Source: Saccharomonospora viridis DSM 43017 (lineage in GTDB: Bacteria > Actinomycetota > Actinomycetes > Mycobacteriales > Pseudonocardiaceae). From it: a DNA stretch of 64,000 nt. Each line of letters begins with the position of its first letter. Positions within the stretch are counted from its first letter, which is position 1. Location of the stretch: NCBI RefSeq assembly GCF_000023865.1, contig NC_013159.1, positions 310,001-374,000 on the forward strand. Direction: 5' to 3'. The notes below the pieces were generated by a model. The model did not search any database. It saw only the letters and a list, made by a program, of their open reading frames with translations, and was not told where the DNA came from. Shown piece after piece: positions 24,570 to 33,000 of the stretch. Made by a program: the position numbers and the translations under genes.

Positions 24570-25394
24570 ATGCGCGTGCCAATGCCCCGTCACTATGTGA
24601 TGTGTCCCCCGCGTCACTTCGCCGTGGACTACGCCATCAACCCGTGGATGGACCCGACCGTGCCCGTCGATCCGGAGCGCGCCATGCGGCAGTGGACAGA
24701 GCTGCGCGACACCTACCGCCGGCTCGGGCATCAGGTCGAGGAAGTGGAACCCCAACCGGGGCTGCCCGACATGGTGTTCGCCGCCAACTCGGGAACGGTC
24801 GTGGAAGGTCGGGTGCTCGGCGCCAAGTTCGCCACCCGTGAGCGGGCCGCGGAAGCCGAACACTTCCGTCGCTGGTTCCTCGAACACGGCTTCCAGGACG
24901 TCACGATGCCGCAGGAGACCAACGAGGCCGAAGGCGACTTCGCCTGGACCGGGCGTCTGCTGTTGGCGGGAACGGGTTTCCGCACCGACCCGCGCGCGCA
25001 CGCCGAGGCGCAGGAGATCCTGGGCGTACCCGTGATCTCGCTTCGCCTGGTGGACCCGCGTTACTACCACCTGGACACCGCGTTGTTCGTGCTGTCGGAG
25101 GCCGACGACGAACAGCCCGCCCAGATCGCGTACTACCCGGACGCCTTCTCCCCGGGATCGCAGCGGGTGCTGCGCAGACTGTTCCCCGACGCGGTGCTCG
25201 CCGACGCCGCCGACGCCGAATGCTTCGGGCTCAACGCGGTCTCGGACGGGCGCCACGTGATCCTGCCCGTGGAGGCGACCGCGCTGGCCGAGAAAGTGGC
25301 CGCACGCGGCTACGAGCCGGTGTTCGTGGACATCTCCGAACTACGCAAGGCCGGCGGTGGCCCCAAGTGCTGCACGATGGAGATCCGCAAGTAG
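24570..25394 (+). CDS. ddaH: Dimethylarginine dimethylaminohydrolase / amidinotransferase family
   Basis: A 274-residue guanidino-modifying enzyme of the pentein fold that would hydrolyse N-methylated arginine to citrulline. Substrate-site motifs include MCPPRHFAVDYAINPWMD at the N-terminus, EGDFAWTGRLLLAGTGFRTD in the middle, HLDTALFVL, and the nucleophilic cysteine region GGPKCCTMEIRK at the C-terminus. In many actinobacteria it is followed by rocD (ornithine aminotransferase); here the metal transporter follows on the other strand, so rocD is absent from this site. The start is chosen from the leaderless promoter geometry; later ATGs at 24582 and 24600 are possible. Confidence 0.85.
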   Translation: MRVPMPRHYVMCPPRHFAVDYAINPWMDPTVPVDPERAMRQWTELRDTYRRLGHQVEEVEPQPGLPDMVFAANSGTVVEGRVLGAKFATRERAAEAEHFRRWFLEHGFQDVTMPQETNEAEGDFAWTGRLLLAGTGFRTDPRAHAEAQEILGVPVISLRLVDPRYYHLDTALFVLSEADDEQPAQIAYYPDAFSPGSQRVLRRLFPDAVLADAADAECFGLNAVSDGRHVILPVEATALAEKVAARGYEPVFVDISELRKAGGGPKCCTMEIRK

Positions 25395-25404
25395 GGGCGA
25401 GCTT

Positions 25405-26265
25405 TCAGGCCCGTGCGGATGCGCGGCCTCGGAAGAGGCGGTGCCACGCCAAAGCGAGCACGAACAGCGCGCCACTGGTCAGGCCGATGGTGCCCGCGAT
25501 GGAGGAGTCGAGCACCAACGCCGTGCGGTGGCCCACCAACGAGCTCACCCAGCCCGCGGCGACCGCGACCACCAGCATCGTGCCGAGGCGTCGGGTGAGC
25601 AGTCGCGCCGTGACGGCGGGCACGACGAAGAACGTGATCACCAGGATCGCGCCGAGACTGTCGAACGCGACGACGGCCGTGCCCACCACCACGACCAGCA
25701 ACATCCGTCCCACGAGCTCGCCCCGCAGTCCGGCCAACTCGGCGAAGTCGGGATCGAAGGTCGCCGTCTGCAGTGGCCGCCACAGCAGCACGGTGAACAC
25801 CACCGTGCACCCGGCCGTCAGGCCGGTGGCCAGCAACGAGATGGGCACCGTGGTGCCGAGGACGTCCACTGTGCGCAGCGGGGCGAAGGTGATGTCGCCG
25901 TAGATGGCGGAGTCGAGGTCGATGTGCGCTCCCGAGGCGTAGGCGCTGATGCCCAGGACGCCGAGGGAGAACAACGCGGGGAACGCGAGAGCCAACGCCG
26001 CGTCGGAGGCCACCACCCCGGTCCGTCGAAGCCACTCCGAACCGGCCACGCACAGCACTCCGAACGCGGTGGCACCCAACACGGTCGCCGCCGACCCACG
26101 GTCTCCCGTGAGGAGGAACACCAACACGATGCCGGGCAGTACGGCGTGGCTGACCGCGTCGGGCAACAACGCCTGACGGCGCAGCACGAGGAAACTCCCG
26201 AGCAGCGCACACGACGTGGACAGCAGCCCGGCGATCACCACGATCATGACGTCGTCGGGGGTCAT
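25405..26265 (-). CDS. Metal ABC transporter permease (ABC-3 family), second permease
   Basis: A 286-residue integral membrane permease with about eight hydrophobic helices, of the family that imports manganese, zinc or iron. Its N-terminus (LLGSFLVLRRQALLPDAVSH) carries the conserved contact region for the ATPase. It overlaps the first permease gene by four bases and is the last gene of a four-gene minus-strand operon: binding protein, ATPase, permease, permease. The pair of permease genes suggests a heterodimeric channel. Metal specificity cannot be settled from the permease alone. Confidence 0.88.
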   Translation of the reverse strand: MTPDDVMIVVIAGLLSTSCALLGSFLVLRRQALLPDAVSHAVLPGIVLVFLLTGDRGSAATVLGATAFGVLCVAGSEWLRRTGVVASDAALALAFPALFSLGVLGISAYASGAHIDLDSAIYGDITFAPLRTVDVLGTTVPISLLATGLTAGCTVVFTVLLWRPLQTATFDPDFAELAGLRGELVGRMLLVVVVGTAVVAFDSLGAILVITFFVVPAVTARLLTRRLGTMLVVAVAAGWVSSLVGHRTALVLDSSIAGTIGLTSGALFVLALAWHRLFRGRASARA

Positions 26266-27152
26266 GCCGAACGCTCCTTGCGGTGGGCCTTACGGACGCG
26301 GGCGAGCACTCCGCGATGCGGCGCGAACACCACGGACACCAGGGCGATCCCGGTGGCCAACAGGACGATCACCGGACCCGCGGGCAGTTCGGCATGGCCG
26401 GAGAGCACGCCGCCGAGCGCACCGCAGACGGCCCCCATCAGACCCGACAACGGCACCAGCGTCGACAGCCGCTTGGTCACCTGCCGCGCCGCCACGACGG
26501 GTGCCACGAGCAGCGCCACCATGAGGATGGCGCCGACCGTTCGCACGCCGAGGACCACGGCCAACGCCAACAGCCCCGTGCTCGCCGCGTCCACGGCCCA
26601 CGTCGGCACGCCCACGACCGCCGTGAAACCCGGATCGAAGGTCGCGCTGCGTAGCACGCGGAACCCCACCGTGACCGCGGCCAACGCCACCGCGCCCAGC
26701 ACCAGGGCGATGGCGATGTCGCGTTCGGACATTCCGGCCGTCTGACCCAACAGGTAGCCCGTCAGGCCGGACTGCTGACTGTTCTCCGTCGCGGAGATAT
26801 GGGTGATCAGCACGATGCCGAGGGCCAGGGACACCGACAGCACCACCCCGATGGCCGCGTCGGGTCGGAGTCTGCCCGTGCGTTCGAGAGCGATCATGGC
26901 GAAGGCCGCCAACGCCGCCGAGATCGTCGCCCCCAGTAACAGCGTCTCCGGCACCTTCGCGCCGGTCGCCAGGAAGGCGACCGCGACCCCGGTCAGTGTG
27001 CCGTGGCTCATGGCGTCACCGAACATGCTCCGGCGCCGCAGCACCGCCAGCGGGCCGAGCGCGCCGGCCACGAATCCGACGACGGCGGTGCCGACCACCA
27101 CCACCGCGTCCGGATAGGACAACGGGAGCGCGGACAACAGTCTCTCGATCAT
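26262..27152 (-). CDS. Metal ABC transporter permease (ABC-3 family), first permease
   Basis: A 296-residue membrane permease with eight or nine hydrophobic segments; MFGDAMSHGTLTGVAVAFL near residue 42 is the family motif. The ATG at 27152 overlaps the ATPase stop by four bases. A much longer open frame runs upstream, but it lies across the ATPase gene in another frame and is rejected. Together with the downstream permease it would form the translocation channel for Mn2+ or Zn2+. Confidence 0.9.
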   Translation of the reverse strand: MIERLLSALPLSYPDAVVVVGTAVVGFVAGALGPLAVLRRRSMFGDAMSHGTLTGVAVAFLATGAKVPETLLLGATISAALAAFAMIALERTGRLRPDAAIGVVLSVSLALGIVLITHISATENSQQSGLTGYLLGQTAGMSERDIAIALVLGAVALAAVTVGFRVLRSATFDPGFTAVVGVPTWAVDAASTGLLALAVVLGVRTVGAILMVALLVAPVVAARQVTKRLSTLVPLSGLMGAVCGALGGVLSGHAELPAGPVIVLLATGIALVSVVFAPHRGVLARVRKAHRKERSA

Positions 27153-27925
27153 GAGTCCAGCACCAGGGGAGCGATGCCGTAGGCGCGTTCGAGGTTCTCG
27201 GCGGTGAGCACGTCGGCCACCGGTCCGTCCGCCACCACACCACCGGCCAGCAACACGGCATGGTCGAACCTGCGCAACACCGTGCGCAGATCGTGGTGCA
27301 CGACGATGACCGAGACACCCTCCCGGCACAGGTTCGTGAGCACGTCCAACAGCGCCGACTCCGTGCGAGCGTCCACGGCGGTGAACGGCTCGTCCAGGAC
27401 CACCAGCTCGGCGCGCTGGGCTAGCGCGCGTGCCAGGAACACCCGCTGTCGTTGTCCTCCGGACAATTCGTCGATCGGACGGTCGGCGAGGTCGACCACG
27501 CCCACCTGTTCCATCGCCTGGGCCACCAGTTCGTCGTCGGTGGGGGTGAGGCGCCGCCACCAGCCCCGATGCGGATAACGGCCCATCTCCACCACCTGCA
27601 CGGCCGTGATGGGGAAGTCCTTGGTCACCGAGTCCTGCTGCGGTACGTACGCCACCTTGCGGCGCACCCGGGACAACGGCTGCCCCAGCAGTCGCACCCG
27701 CCCCTGGGTCGACGGCACCAGCCCCAACGCCGCTTTCACCAGCGTCGATTTGCCGGCGCCGTTCGGGCCGACCACCGCGGCCAACGCCGCCGAGGGGATG
27801 TCCACGGTGACGCCCGAGAGCACGTTCCGGCCACCGTAGGACGCGCTGAAGTCCACGAGGCTCAACGCGGGCGTGGTCTTGTGGGGTCGTGTCCCGGAGG
27901 GTGCGCTGCCGAAGGTCGGGGTCAT
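27149..27925 (-). CDS. Metal ABC transporter ATP-binding protein
   Basis: A 258-residue ABC ATPase. Walker A is GPNGAGKST near residue 53, the signature LSGGQRQRVFLARALAQ near 154, Walker B LVVLDEP, and the switch histidine lies in VIVVHHDL. It overlaps the binding-protein gene by four bases upstream and the first permease by four downstream, so all four genes are translationally coupled. The short N-terminal tail before ALSLVDFSASYGG is unconserved. Confidence 0.93.
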   Translation of the reverse strand: MTPTFGSAPSGTRPHKTTPALSLVDFSASYGGRNVLSGVTVDIPSAALAAVVGPNGAGKSTLVKAALGLVPSTQGRVRLLGQPLSRVRRKVAYVPQQDSVTKDFPITAVQVVEMGRYPHRGWWRRLTPTDDELVAQAMEQVGVVDLADRPIDELSGGQRQRVFLARALAQRAELVVLDEPFTAVDARTESALLDVLTNLCREGVSVIVVHHDLRTVLRRFDHAVLLAGGVVADGPVADVLTAENLERAYGIAPLVLDS

Positions 27926-28941
27926 CGCAGTCCCTCCGCGATCCGCTCGGCGTTGGCCCGGACCATGCCGAGGTAGGTGCCCTCGGCGGTGCCGTCCTCG
28001 CCGGTGGAGTCGGAGTACAGCGGGGCACCGAGTCGCGCCTGCCCACCTCGGTGGCGGACAGCGGCCAGTACGGCGTTCACCGTCCTGTCCGACACACTCG
28101 TTTCCACGAACACAGACTTCACCTCGCGTTCGGCCACGATTTCGGCGACCCGGTTGATGTCGGCGGTGCTCGCCTCCTGTTGCGTGGAGATCCCCTGAAT
28201 CGCCAGCACTTCCAGGTCGAAGGCCCTTCCCAGGTATCGGAAGGCGTCATGTGAGGTCACCAGCACCCGGGACCGTTCGGGGATGTCCGCCAACAGGGCG
28301 CGTGCCTCCTCGCCGACGGCGAGCACTCGCTCGCGATAGGCCGCGCCGCGACGGTGATAGTCGTCCGCGTGGGCCGGGTCCAGCTCGGCGAGCTGCGCGG
28401 TCACCGCGTCCACCACGTACGCCCACAGGCGCGGCTCGAACCACACGTGCGGGTCGTACTCCTCCTCGGGGCCCGCGTCGGGCGGAGGTGACAGCAGGAG
28501 GTGTTCGGGTACCGCCTCCCCGGCGAACAGCACCGGCTTGGTTTCCGCGACCGCCTGCAACGTCCGCATCAACGAGCCCTCCAGGTGCAGGCCCACGGCG
28601 ACCACGAGGTCGGCGCGGCGCATCTGTTGCAGATCGCTGGCCTTGGCCTGGTACAGGTGCGGGTCGACACCGGGGCCCATCAACCGCACGGTGGTCACGT
28701 GTTCACCACCGATCTCGCGCACGGTGTCGTCGAGGAACGTGGTCGTGGTGACCACCCGTACGGGGTCCTCCCCGGAGTGCGGGTCGAGGGTCGCCGATTC
28801 CGACGCGGGATGCAGCGCGTAACCCACCGCCAGCGACACGATGAGCGTGGCCGTCAGCACCACGAGCGCCAACGCGCGCATGTCCCTTCGGCGGGCGCGT
28901 CGACGTTGTCGTGCCAAAGACGCCGCGTCGGACGAACCCAT
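27922..28941 (-). CDS. Metal ABC transporter substrate-binding protein, membrane-anchored
   Basis: A 339-residue cluster A-I solute-binding protein. Likely metal ligands are the histidines in GPGVDPHLYQ, GLHLEGSL and YDPHVWFE and the aspartate in YSDSTGEDG, a set closer to Mn2+-type than His-rich Zn2+-type binders; there is no His-rich loop. The N-terminus has a basic stretch and one hydrophobic helix (residues 22-43) but no lipobox cysteine, so it is probably tethered by an uncleaved helix. AAAAGGGG precedes the ATG. It is first in its operon. Confidence 0.88.
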   Translation of the reverse strand: MGSSDAASLARQRRRARRRDMRALALVVLTATLIVSLAVGYALHPASESATLDPHSGEDPVRVVTTTTFLDDTVREIGGEHVTTVRLMGPGVDPHLYQAKASDLQQMRRADLVVAVGLHLEGSLMRTLQAVAETKPVLFAGEAVPEHLLLSPPPDAGPEEEYDPHVWFEPRLWAYVVDAVTAQLAELDPAHADDYHRRGAAYRERVLAVGEEARALLADIPERSRVLVTSHDAFRYLGRAFDLEVLAIQGISTQQEASTADINRVAEIVAEREVKSVFVETSVSDRTVNAVLAAVRHRGGQARLGAPLYSDSTGEDGTAEGTYLGMVRANAERIAEGLR

Positions 28942-28970
28942 CGATCACCCCTTTTTCGTCATGCCGAAAT

Positions 28971-28990
28971 TTAGAATAAGGCGAGGCGAA
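28971..28990. promoter_or_regulatory. Possible DtxR/MntR-type box at the metal-transport operon promoter
   Basis: The stretch starting TTAGAATAAGG and ending GGCGAA is an AT-rich, weakly symmetric element about 30-50 bases before the binding-protein start. It matches roughly 12 of 19 positions of the IdeR/DtxR-type consensus read on the minus strand, and it contains TATTCT, a possible -10 for the operon. Repression by a metalloregulator is plausible but not shown. Confidence 0.3.
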
Positions 28991-29117
28991 TATCCACGGC
29001 CGAGAGTGAGATCTCCGTCGCAGAGGATCGCGGACGCGGTCCGGGTACCCAGCACAGTGCGAAGCCACGACATCGCGCCACCGAGGGTGTGCGGAACACC
29101 GTCACGAACTGAGCCGT

Positions 29118-29123
29118 TTGACA
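29118..29123 (+). promoter_or_regulatory. Possible -35 element of htpX
   Basis: TTGACA is a perfect -35 hexamer 53 bases before the htpX start. The matching -10 region (CTGCGT or TGCGTT near 29141-29147) is poor, so promoter assignment is tentative. Confidence 0.3.
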
Positions 29124-29175
29124 TGTGGGGGCCGGACGAACTGCGTTCGACCGCTGTGAGGAGGAGGCAGAGCAC

Positions 29176-30039
29176 GTGCACAAGCACCGCAACGGGCTGA
29201 AGACGGCGTTGCTGCTCGGCCTGCTCAGCGCGATGATCGTTGGGATCAGTGGGCTGTTCGGCAGGGGAGCCCTGGTCATCGGACTCCTCGTCGCGCTGGC
29301 TGTGAACGGCTACGCCTACTTCAACTCCGACACCCTCGCGCTGCGCGCCATGCGCGCCCGGCCGGTGTCCGAGGCGGAGCAGCCCGCGATGTACCGCATC
29401 GTCAGGGAGCTGGCCACGTCGGCGCGGCAACCCATGCCCCGCCTCTACGTCAGTCCGACACAGGCGCCCAATGCCTTCGCCACCGGCCGTAACCCGAGGA
29501 ATGCGGCCGTGTGCTGCACTGTCGGTATCCTGCAGATCCTCGACGAACGAGAGCTGCGTGCGGTGCTCGGCCACGAACTGGCCCACGTGTACAACCGCGA
29601 CATCCTCATCTCCAGTGTCGCCGGGGCACTGGCCAGTGTCGTCAGTTTCCTCGCCAACATGGCCATGTTCGCGGGGATGTTCGGCGGCAACCGGGAGAAC
29701 GGCGTGAACCCGCTCGCCTCGCTGCTGATCGTGCTCCTCGGGCCGATCGCCGCGGGGATCGTGCGCATGAGCGTCAGCCGGTCCCGCGAGTACCAGGCCG
29801 ACGCCTCCGGCGCCGAACTCACCGGTGACCCACTCGCCCTGGCGTCGGCGCTGCGGAAATTGGAACGCGGCACGCGGGCCCTACCACTGGCGCCCGAACC
29901 GAAGGTCGCGGCGCAGTCGCACCTGATGATCGCCAACCCGTTCCGGCCGGGTGAGCGGGTGGCGCACCTGTTCTCCACGCACCCACCCATCGAGGAGCGG
30001 GTGCGCAGGCTGGAGGAGATGGCCAGGCGGTCGTTCTGA
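29176..30039 (+). CDS. htpX: Protease HtpX homologue
   Basis: A 287-residue membrane zinc metalloprotease of the M48 family that degrades damaged membrane proteins. The zinc motif [10 protein letters not shown] lies near residue 136, with the third ligand in [20 protein letters not shown]. Two N-terminal helices (about residues 11-45) and two central ones are visible. The GTG start at 29176 follows GAGGAG by nine bases; the frame is open 51 bases further upstream but without a ribosome-binding site. Sequence and length closely match the mycobacterial protein. Confidence 0.95.
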   Translation: MHKHRNGLKTALLLGLLSAMIVGISGLFGRGALVIGLLVALAVNGYAYFNSDTLALRAMRARPVSEAEQPAMYRIVRELATSARQPMPRLYVSPTQAPNAFATGRNPRNAAVCCTVGILQILDERELRAVLGHELAHVYNRDILISSVAGALASVVSFLANMAMFAGMFGGNRENGVNPLASLLIVLLGPIAAGIVRMSVSRSREYQADASGAELTGDPLALASALRKLERGTRALPLAPEPKVAAQSHLMIANPFRPGERVAHLFSTHPPIEERVRRLEEMARRSF

Positions 30040-30051
30040 CGAAGTGGCGTA

Positions 30052-30083
30052 GCGCGCGGGGTGCCCTCGTCACCCCGACGCGC
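30052..30083. terminator. Hairpin between htpX and rmlA
   Basis: CGGGGTG and CACCCCG form a 7-bp stem with a 7-base loop, extended by GCGCG/CGCGC around a single-base bulge. It sits where htpX and rmlA converge and overlaps the rmlA stop. Confidence 0.5.
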
Positions 30084-30951
30084 CCGCGTCGCGGGCCACG
30101 GACATCACATAGTCGCCGTAGCCGCTCTTGGCGAGCTTCGCGCCCAGCTGATAGCACTCGTCGGGAGTGATGAACCCCATCTGCAACGCCACCTCCTCCA
30201 GGCACGCGATACGCACTCCCGTGCGACGCTCCAGCACCTGCACGAACAGGCTGGCCTCCAGCAAGGAGTCGTGGGTGCCCGTGTCGAGCCAGGCGAAACC
30301 GCGACCCAGCGTGTGCATCCGGGCCCTGCCCTGGCGCAGGTAGGTGAGGTTGACGTCGGTGATCTCCAATTCACCGCGTGCGGAGGGGGTGAGTCCCTTC
30401 GCGATGTCCACGACCTGGTTGTCGTAGAAGTACAGGCCCGTGATCGCGAGGTTGGACTTCGGTTTGCTCGGCTTCTCCTCGATGGACAGGAGGTTGCCGT
30501 CGGCGTCCACCTCCCCGACGCCGTAGCGTTGCGGGTCCTTGACGGCGTATCCGAACAGGGCGCAGCCGTCGAGGTTGGTCGCCTGTTCCCGGAGCAGGCC
30601 GGAGAAGCCGCGGCCGTGGAAGATGTTGTCACCGAGGATCAACGCCACGCTGTCGTCACCCACGAAGTCGGCGCCGATGATGAACGCCTCGGCGAGGCCG
30701 TTCGGACTGGGTTGCTCCGCGTATCGCAGGTCGATGCCCCACTGGCTGCCGTCGCCGAGCAGCCGCTGGAAGTTCGGCAGGTCGCTGGGGGTGGAGATGA
30801 CCAGGATCTCCCTGATCCCCGCCAGCATCAGGACCGACAGCGGGTAGTAGATCATCGGCTTGTCGTAGACGGGCAGCAGCTGCTTGGACGTTGCCTGGGT
30901 GATCGGATGCAGCCGGGTCCCGCTGCCGCCGGCCAGCACGATGCCTTTCAT
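30070..30951 (-). CDS. rmlA: Glucose-1-phosphate thymidylyltransferase
   Basis: A 293-residue enzyme making dTDP-glucose from glucose-1-phosphate and dTTP, the first step to dTDP-rhamnose and other deoxysugars. The nucleotide-binding loop [14 protein letters not shown] is at the N-terminus, followed by [17 protein letters not shown] and LGDNIFHG. The ATG at 30951 has GGAGGGGG just upstream. No other rml genes lie beside it here, so the pathway is split across the genome. Confidence 0.95.
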   Translation of the reverse strand: MKGIVLAGGSGTRLHPITQATSKQLLPVYDKPMIYYPLSVLMLAGIREILVISTPSDLPNFQRLLGDGSQWGIDLRYAEQPSPNGLAEAFIIGADFVGDDSVALILGDNIFHGRGFSGLLREQATNLDGCALFGYAVKDPQRYGVGEVDADGNLLSIEEKPSKPKSNLAITGLYFYDNQVVDIAKGLTPSARGELEITDVNLTYLRQGRARMHTLGRGFAWLDTGTHDSLLEASLFVQVLERRTGVRIACLEEVALQMGFITPDECYQLGAKLAKSGYGDYVMSVARDAGASG

Positions 30952-31191
30952 ACGCCCCCTCCGCGTGCCGTTCGACCTGTGCACGTGCGTGGGCAGAGTA
31001 TCGCGCGACGGCCGTCCCTCCGAGCAGGGCGAGAGAGCCGGCCGTCGCGTGGACCGGACATCACACCGGGAACGACTCCGGCGGTCGGTGGAAGCGGACG
31101 GCGTGGATCGGCGGGTGTCGGCGGGCTCACTCGGGCCGGGGCGACACCGCGCAGGGGGAGGCCGGCGAGGACGTGCTCTCGCCGGTCCCGT

Positions 31192-31863
31192 TCAGTGACC
31201 ACCCGCGCCCGGTTCGATCGAAGCCACCGTGAGTTGGTTGCCCGGAAGCTCGTCGCTGGCGCAGCCGGTGCCGGGAATCTCCACGAACAGGGACGCGGTC
31301 TCCTTCGGTGGGTAGATCCGCAGTCCACGCACCTCCGTCGGCTGACACACCGCGGGGTCGAAATTGGCCACCTGGGTGAATCCCACGTCGGCGTGTGCGA
31401 CTTCGCCCGGCCGCAGTGTCAGAGCCTGACCCTTCTGGCCCGTGTGCGTCGCCGGTTTCCCGACCTGGTGTCCGTCCTCGCCCGCGACGTAGGAGACGCC
31501 GGGGAAGCCGTGGAGCACGCAGGGGAAGTCGCTGACGTTGGTGAATTTCAGCGGCCGGTACACGGTGCCCGCGGCTCCCTCGGCCTCGCCGAGCGCCAGG
31601 GACAGGTCCTTCGACGCGCAGTAGTCGGGGTCGGGTGGTGGCTGTTTCGCCTCGGCGTCGGGAGTGTTCGCCCGGCCGTCGTCCGGCTCGGCCGCCGCAC
31701 CCGGTTCGAGGGCCGATGCAGCGGGTGGGGACGAGTCCGCCGCCGCGTTCGCGCTCTGATCGGTTTTGGTTCCGCTGGTTTCGGTGCTGCACGCGCTCAG
31801 CACCAGTGCCGTACCGACGGCCACCAGGAGTACGTCGGTCCCGATGATTCGTTTCACGGCCAC
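31192..31863 (-). CDS. DUF4232-containing lipoprotein
   Basis: A secreted protein of about 223 residues with a lipobox LVLSAC after a hydrophobic signal segment, then a Ser/Thr/Ala/Pro linker and a DUF4232 domain (about residues 85-215) with cysteines in DYCASKDLS, FPCVLHGFPG, AVCQPTEV and GTGCASDEL that could form two disulfides. Function unknown; such proteins are common in actinobacterial envelopes. Two adjacent GTG codons (31866 and 31863) follow GAGGAGA; the second has the better spacing. The frame continues upstream but with no ribosome-binding site. Confidence 0.8.
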   Translation of the reverse strand: MAVKRIIGTDVLLVAVGTALVLSACSTETSGTKTDQSANAAADSSPPAASALEPGAAAEPDDGRANTPDAEAKQPPPDPDYCASKDLSLALGEAEGAAGTVYRPLKFTNVSDFPCVLHGFPGVSYVAGEDGHQVGKPATHTGQKGQALTLRPGEVAHADVGFTQVANFDPAVCQPTEVRGLRIYPPKETASLFVEIPGTGCASDELPGNQLTVASIEPGAGGH

Positions 31864-32091
31864 CACCCCATCTCCTCGTGGATTCTTACCCGTGGACGCG
31901 GCATGCATGCCAAGAAGTTGCCTCGGGTGGGGACGAACCATCCGATCGGAGGGGTCGAAACACCGCCACGCGTGTTTAACGCCGGTGACGTCACTCGTTC
32001 GGGATGGCCGGTGGTGGGGGACGAAGCCCCTGAGGACGTCCACGCGCCGACGGTCCGGGATCACCGAAGAACCTACGGGGACGGTAAAGAC

Positions 32092-32125
32092 GATGAACGG
32101 ACCCGCCGTCGCGGGTCCGTTCATC
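32092..32125 (-). terminator. Terminator after yajQ
   Basis: GATGAACGGACCCGC and GCGGGTCCGTTCATC form a perfect 15-bp stem with a four-base loop. On the minus strand it follows the YajQ-family gene by about 20 bases and is succeeded by a short T-rich tail. Confidence 0.85.
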
Positions 32126-32147
32126 ACCGCAGGTCACGCAGCGGGTG

Positions 32148-32639
32148 TCACCGGTAGTTGGTGAACTGCAGGGCGATGCCGAAGTCCTGGTTCTTCAGCA
32201 TCGAGATGACCTCCTGGAGATGGTCCTTCTTCTTGCCCGACACCCGGAGTTGATCGCCTTGGATCTGCGCCTGCACGCCCTTCGGGCCCTCGTCGCGGAT
32301 GAATTTGGCGATCTTCTTCGCCTTGTCGGCTTCGATGCCTTCCTTGATCGTGCCGTTGACCTTGTAGACCTTGCCGGACGCGACGGGATCGCCCGCCTCG
32401 AAGGCCTTGAGGGAGACGCCGCGCTTGACGAGCTTTTCCTTGAAGACTTCGACCGCCGCCTTCGTGCGCTCCTCGGTCTCGGCCTCGATGACCACGGCGC
32501 GCTCACCGGACCACTCGATCTTGGCGCCGGTGCCGCGGAAGTCGAACCGCGTGGACAGCTCCTTGTTCGCCTGGTTCAGCGCGTTGTCCACCTCCTGGCG
32601 GTCGACCTTGCTCACGACGTCGAAAGAGGGATCGGCCAC
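32148..32639 (-). CDS. yajQ: YajQ family nucleotide-binding protein
   Basis: A 163-residue protein of the UPF0234/YajQ family, some members of which bind cyclic di-GMP or nucleic acid. The diagnostic start [20 protein letters not shown] is present, with [11 protein letters not shown] and the C-terminal [12 protein letters not shown]. The GTG at 32639 has GAGG nine bases upstream; a GTG at 32648 abuts that site and is rejected. Length equals the usual 163 residues. Its presence 7 kb from a c-di-GMP phosphodiesterase is suggestive only. Confidence 0.92.
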   Translation of the reverse strand: MADPSFDVVSKVDRQEVDNALNQANKELSTRFDFRGTGAKIEWSGERAVVIEAETEERTKAAVEVFKEKLVKRGVSLKAFEAGDPVASGKVYKVNGTIKEGIEADKAKKIAKFIRDEGPKGVQAQIQGDQLRVSGKKKDHLQEVISMLKNQDFGIALQFTNYR

Positions 32640-32757
32640 GTCACACACCTCGTCGTTTCAGCTGTTGGATTGGCTCCACCCTAGCCACTGCCGACCCCGG
32701 GGACCGGGCGAGTGAGGCATTCGCTATCCTGTTTCTTGGCCGGGTTGGACCGGCCCA

Positions 32758-32839
32758 GGCGGGTTTCCCGAGTGGCCAAAGGGATCTGACTGTAAATCAG
32801 ACGGCTCAGCCTACGGGGGTTCGAATCCCTCACCCGCCA
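32758..32839 (+). tRNA. tRNA-Tyr (GTA)
   Basis: The acceptor stem GGCGGGT/ACCCGCC is perfect, the anticodon loop CTGTAAA lies between TCTGA and TCAGA, and GGTTCGAATCC gives the T arm. The variable arm is long (class II), as expected for bacterial tRNA-Tyr. The 3' CCA is not encoded. TATCCT at 32725-32730 may be the -10. Confidence 0.97.
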
Positions 32840-32848
32840 CAGCAGGAG

Positions 32849-32890
32849 AAACGCCCCGCCGACCTGGGAGGACCAGGCGGCGGGGCGTTT
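32849..32890. terminator. Terminator after tRNA-Tyr, also facing the amidase gene
   Basis: AAACGCCCCGCCG and CGGCGGGGCGTTT form a perfect 13-bp outer stem, with an inner CCTGG/CCAGG stem. The flanking A3 and T3 let it act in either direction. Confidence 0.85.
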
Positions 32891-32913
32891 GTCGTCGGTG
32901 CGTGGGTGTCTCT

Positions 32914-32941
32914 GCGTGGGTGGCTCGGCGTGGGTGGCTCG
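32914..32941. repeat. Tandem 14-bp repeat
   Basis: GCGTGGGTGGCTCG occurs twice head to tail (32914-32927 and 32928-32941), and a diverged copy precedes it near 32900. It lies in the non-coding strip between the tRNA-Tyr terminator and the amidase gene. No function is apparent. Confidence 0.7.
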
Positions 32942-33000
32942 GCGCACCTTGACTCACACCCGTCGACGAGGTTCGCCGAGCCCGGCCAACCGACCTCCGC

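Noticed and set aside
27153-28046. Upstream extension of the first metal permease
   Set aside because: It overlaps the ATPase gene in another frame; the ATG at 27152 gives the ATGA overlap expected in this operon.
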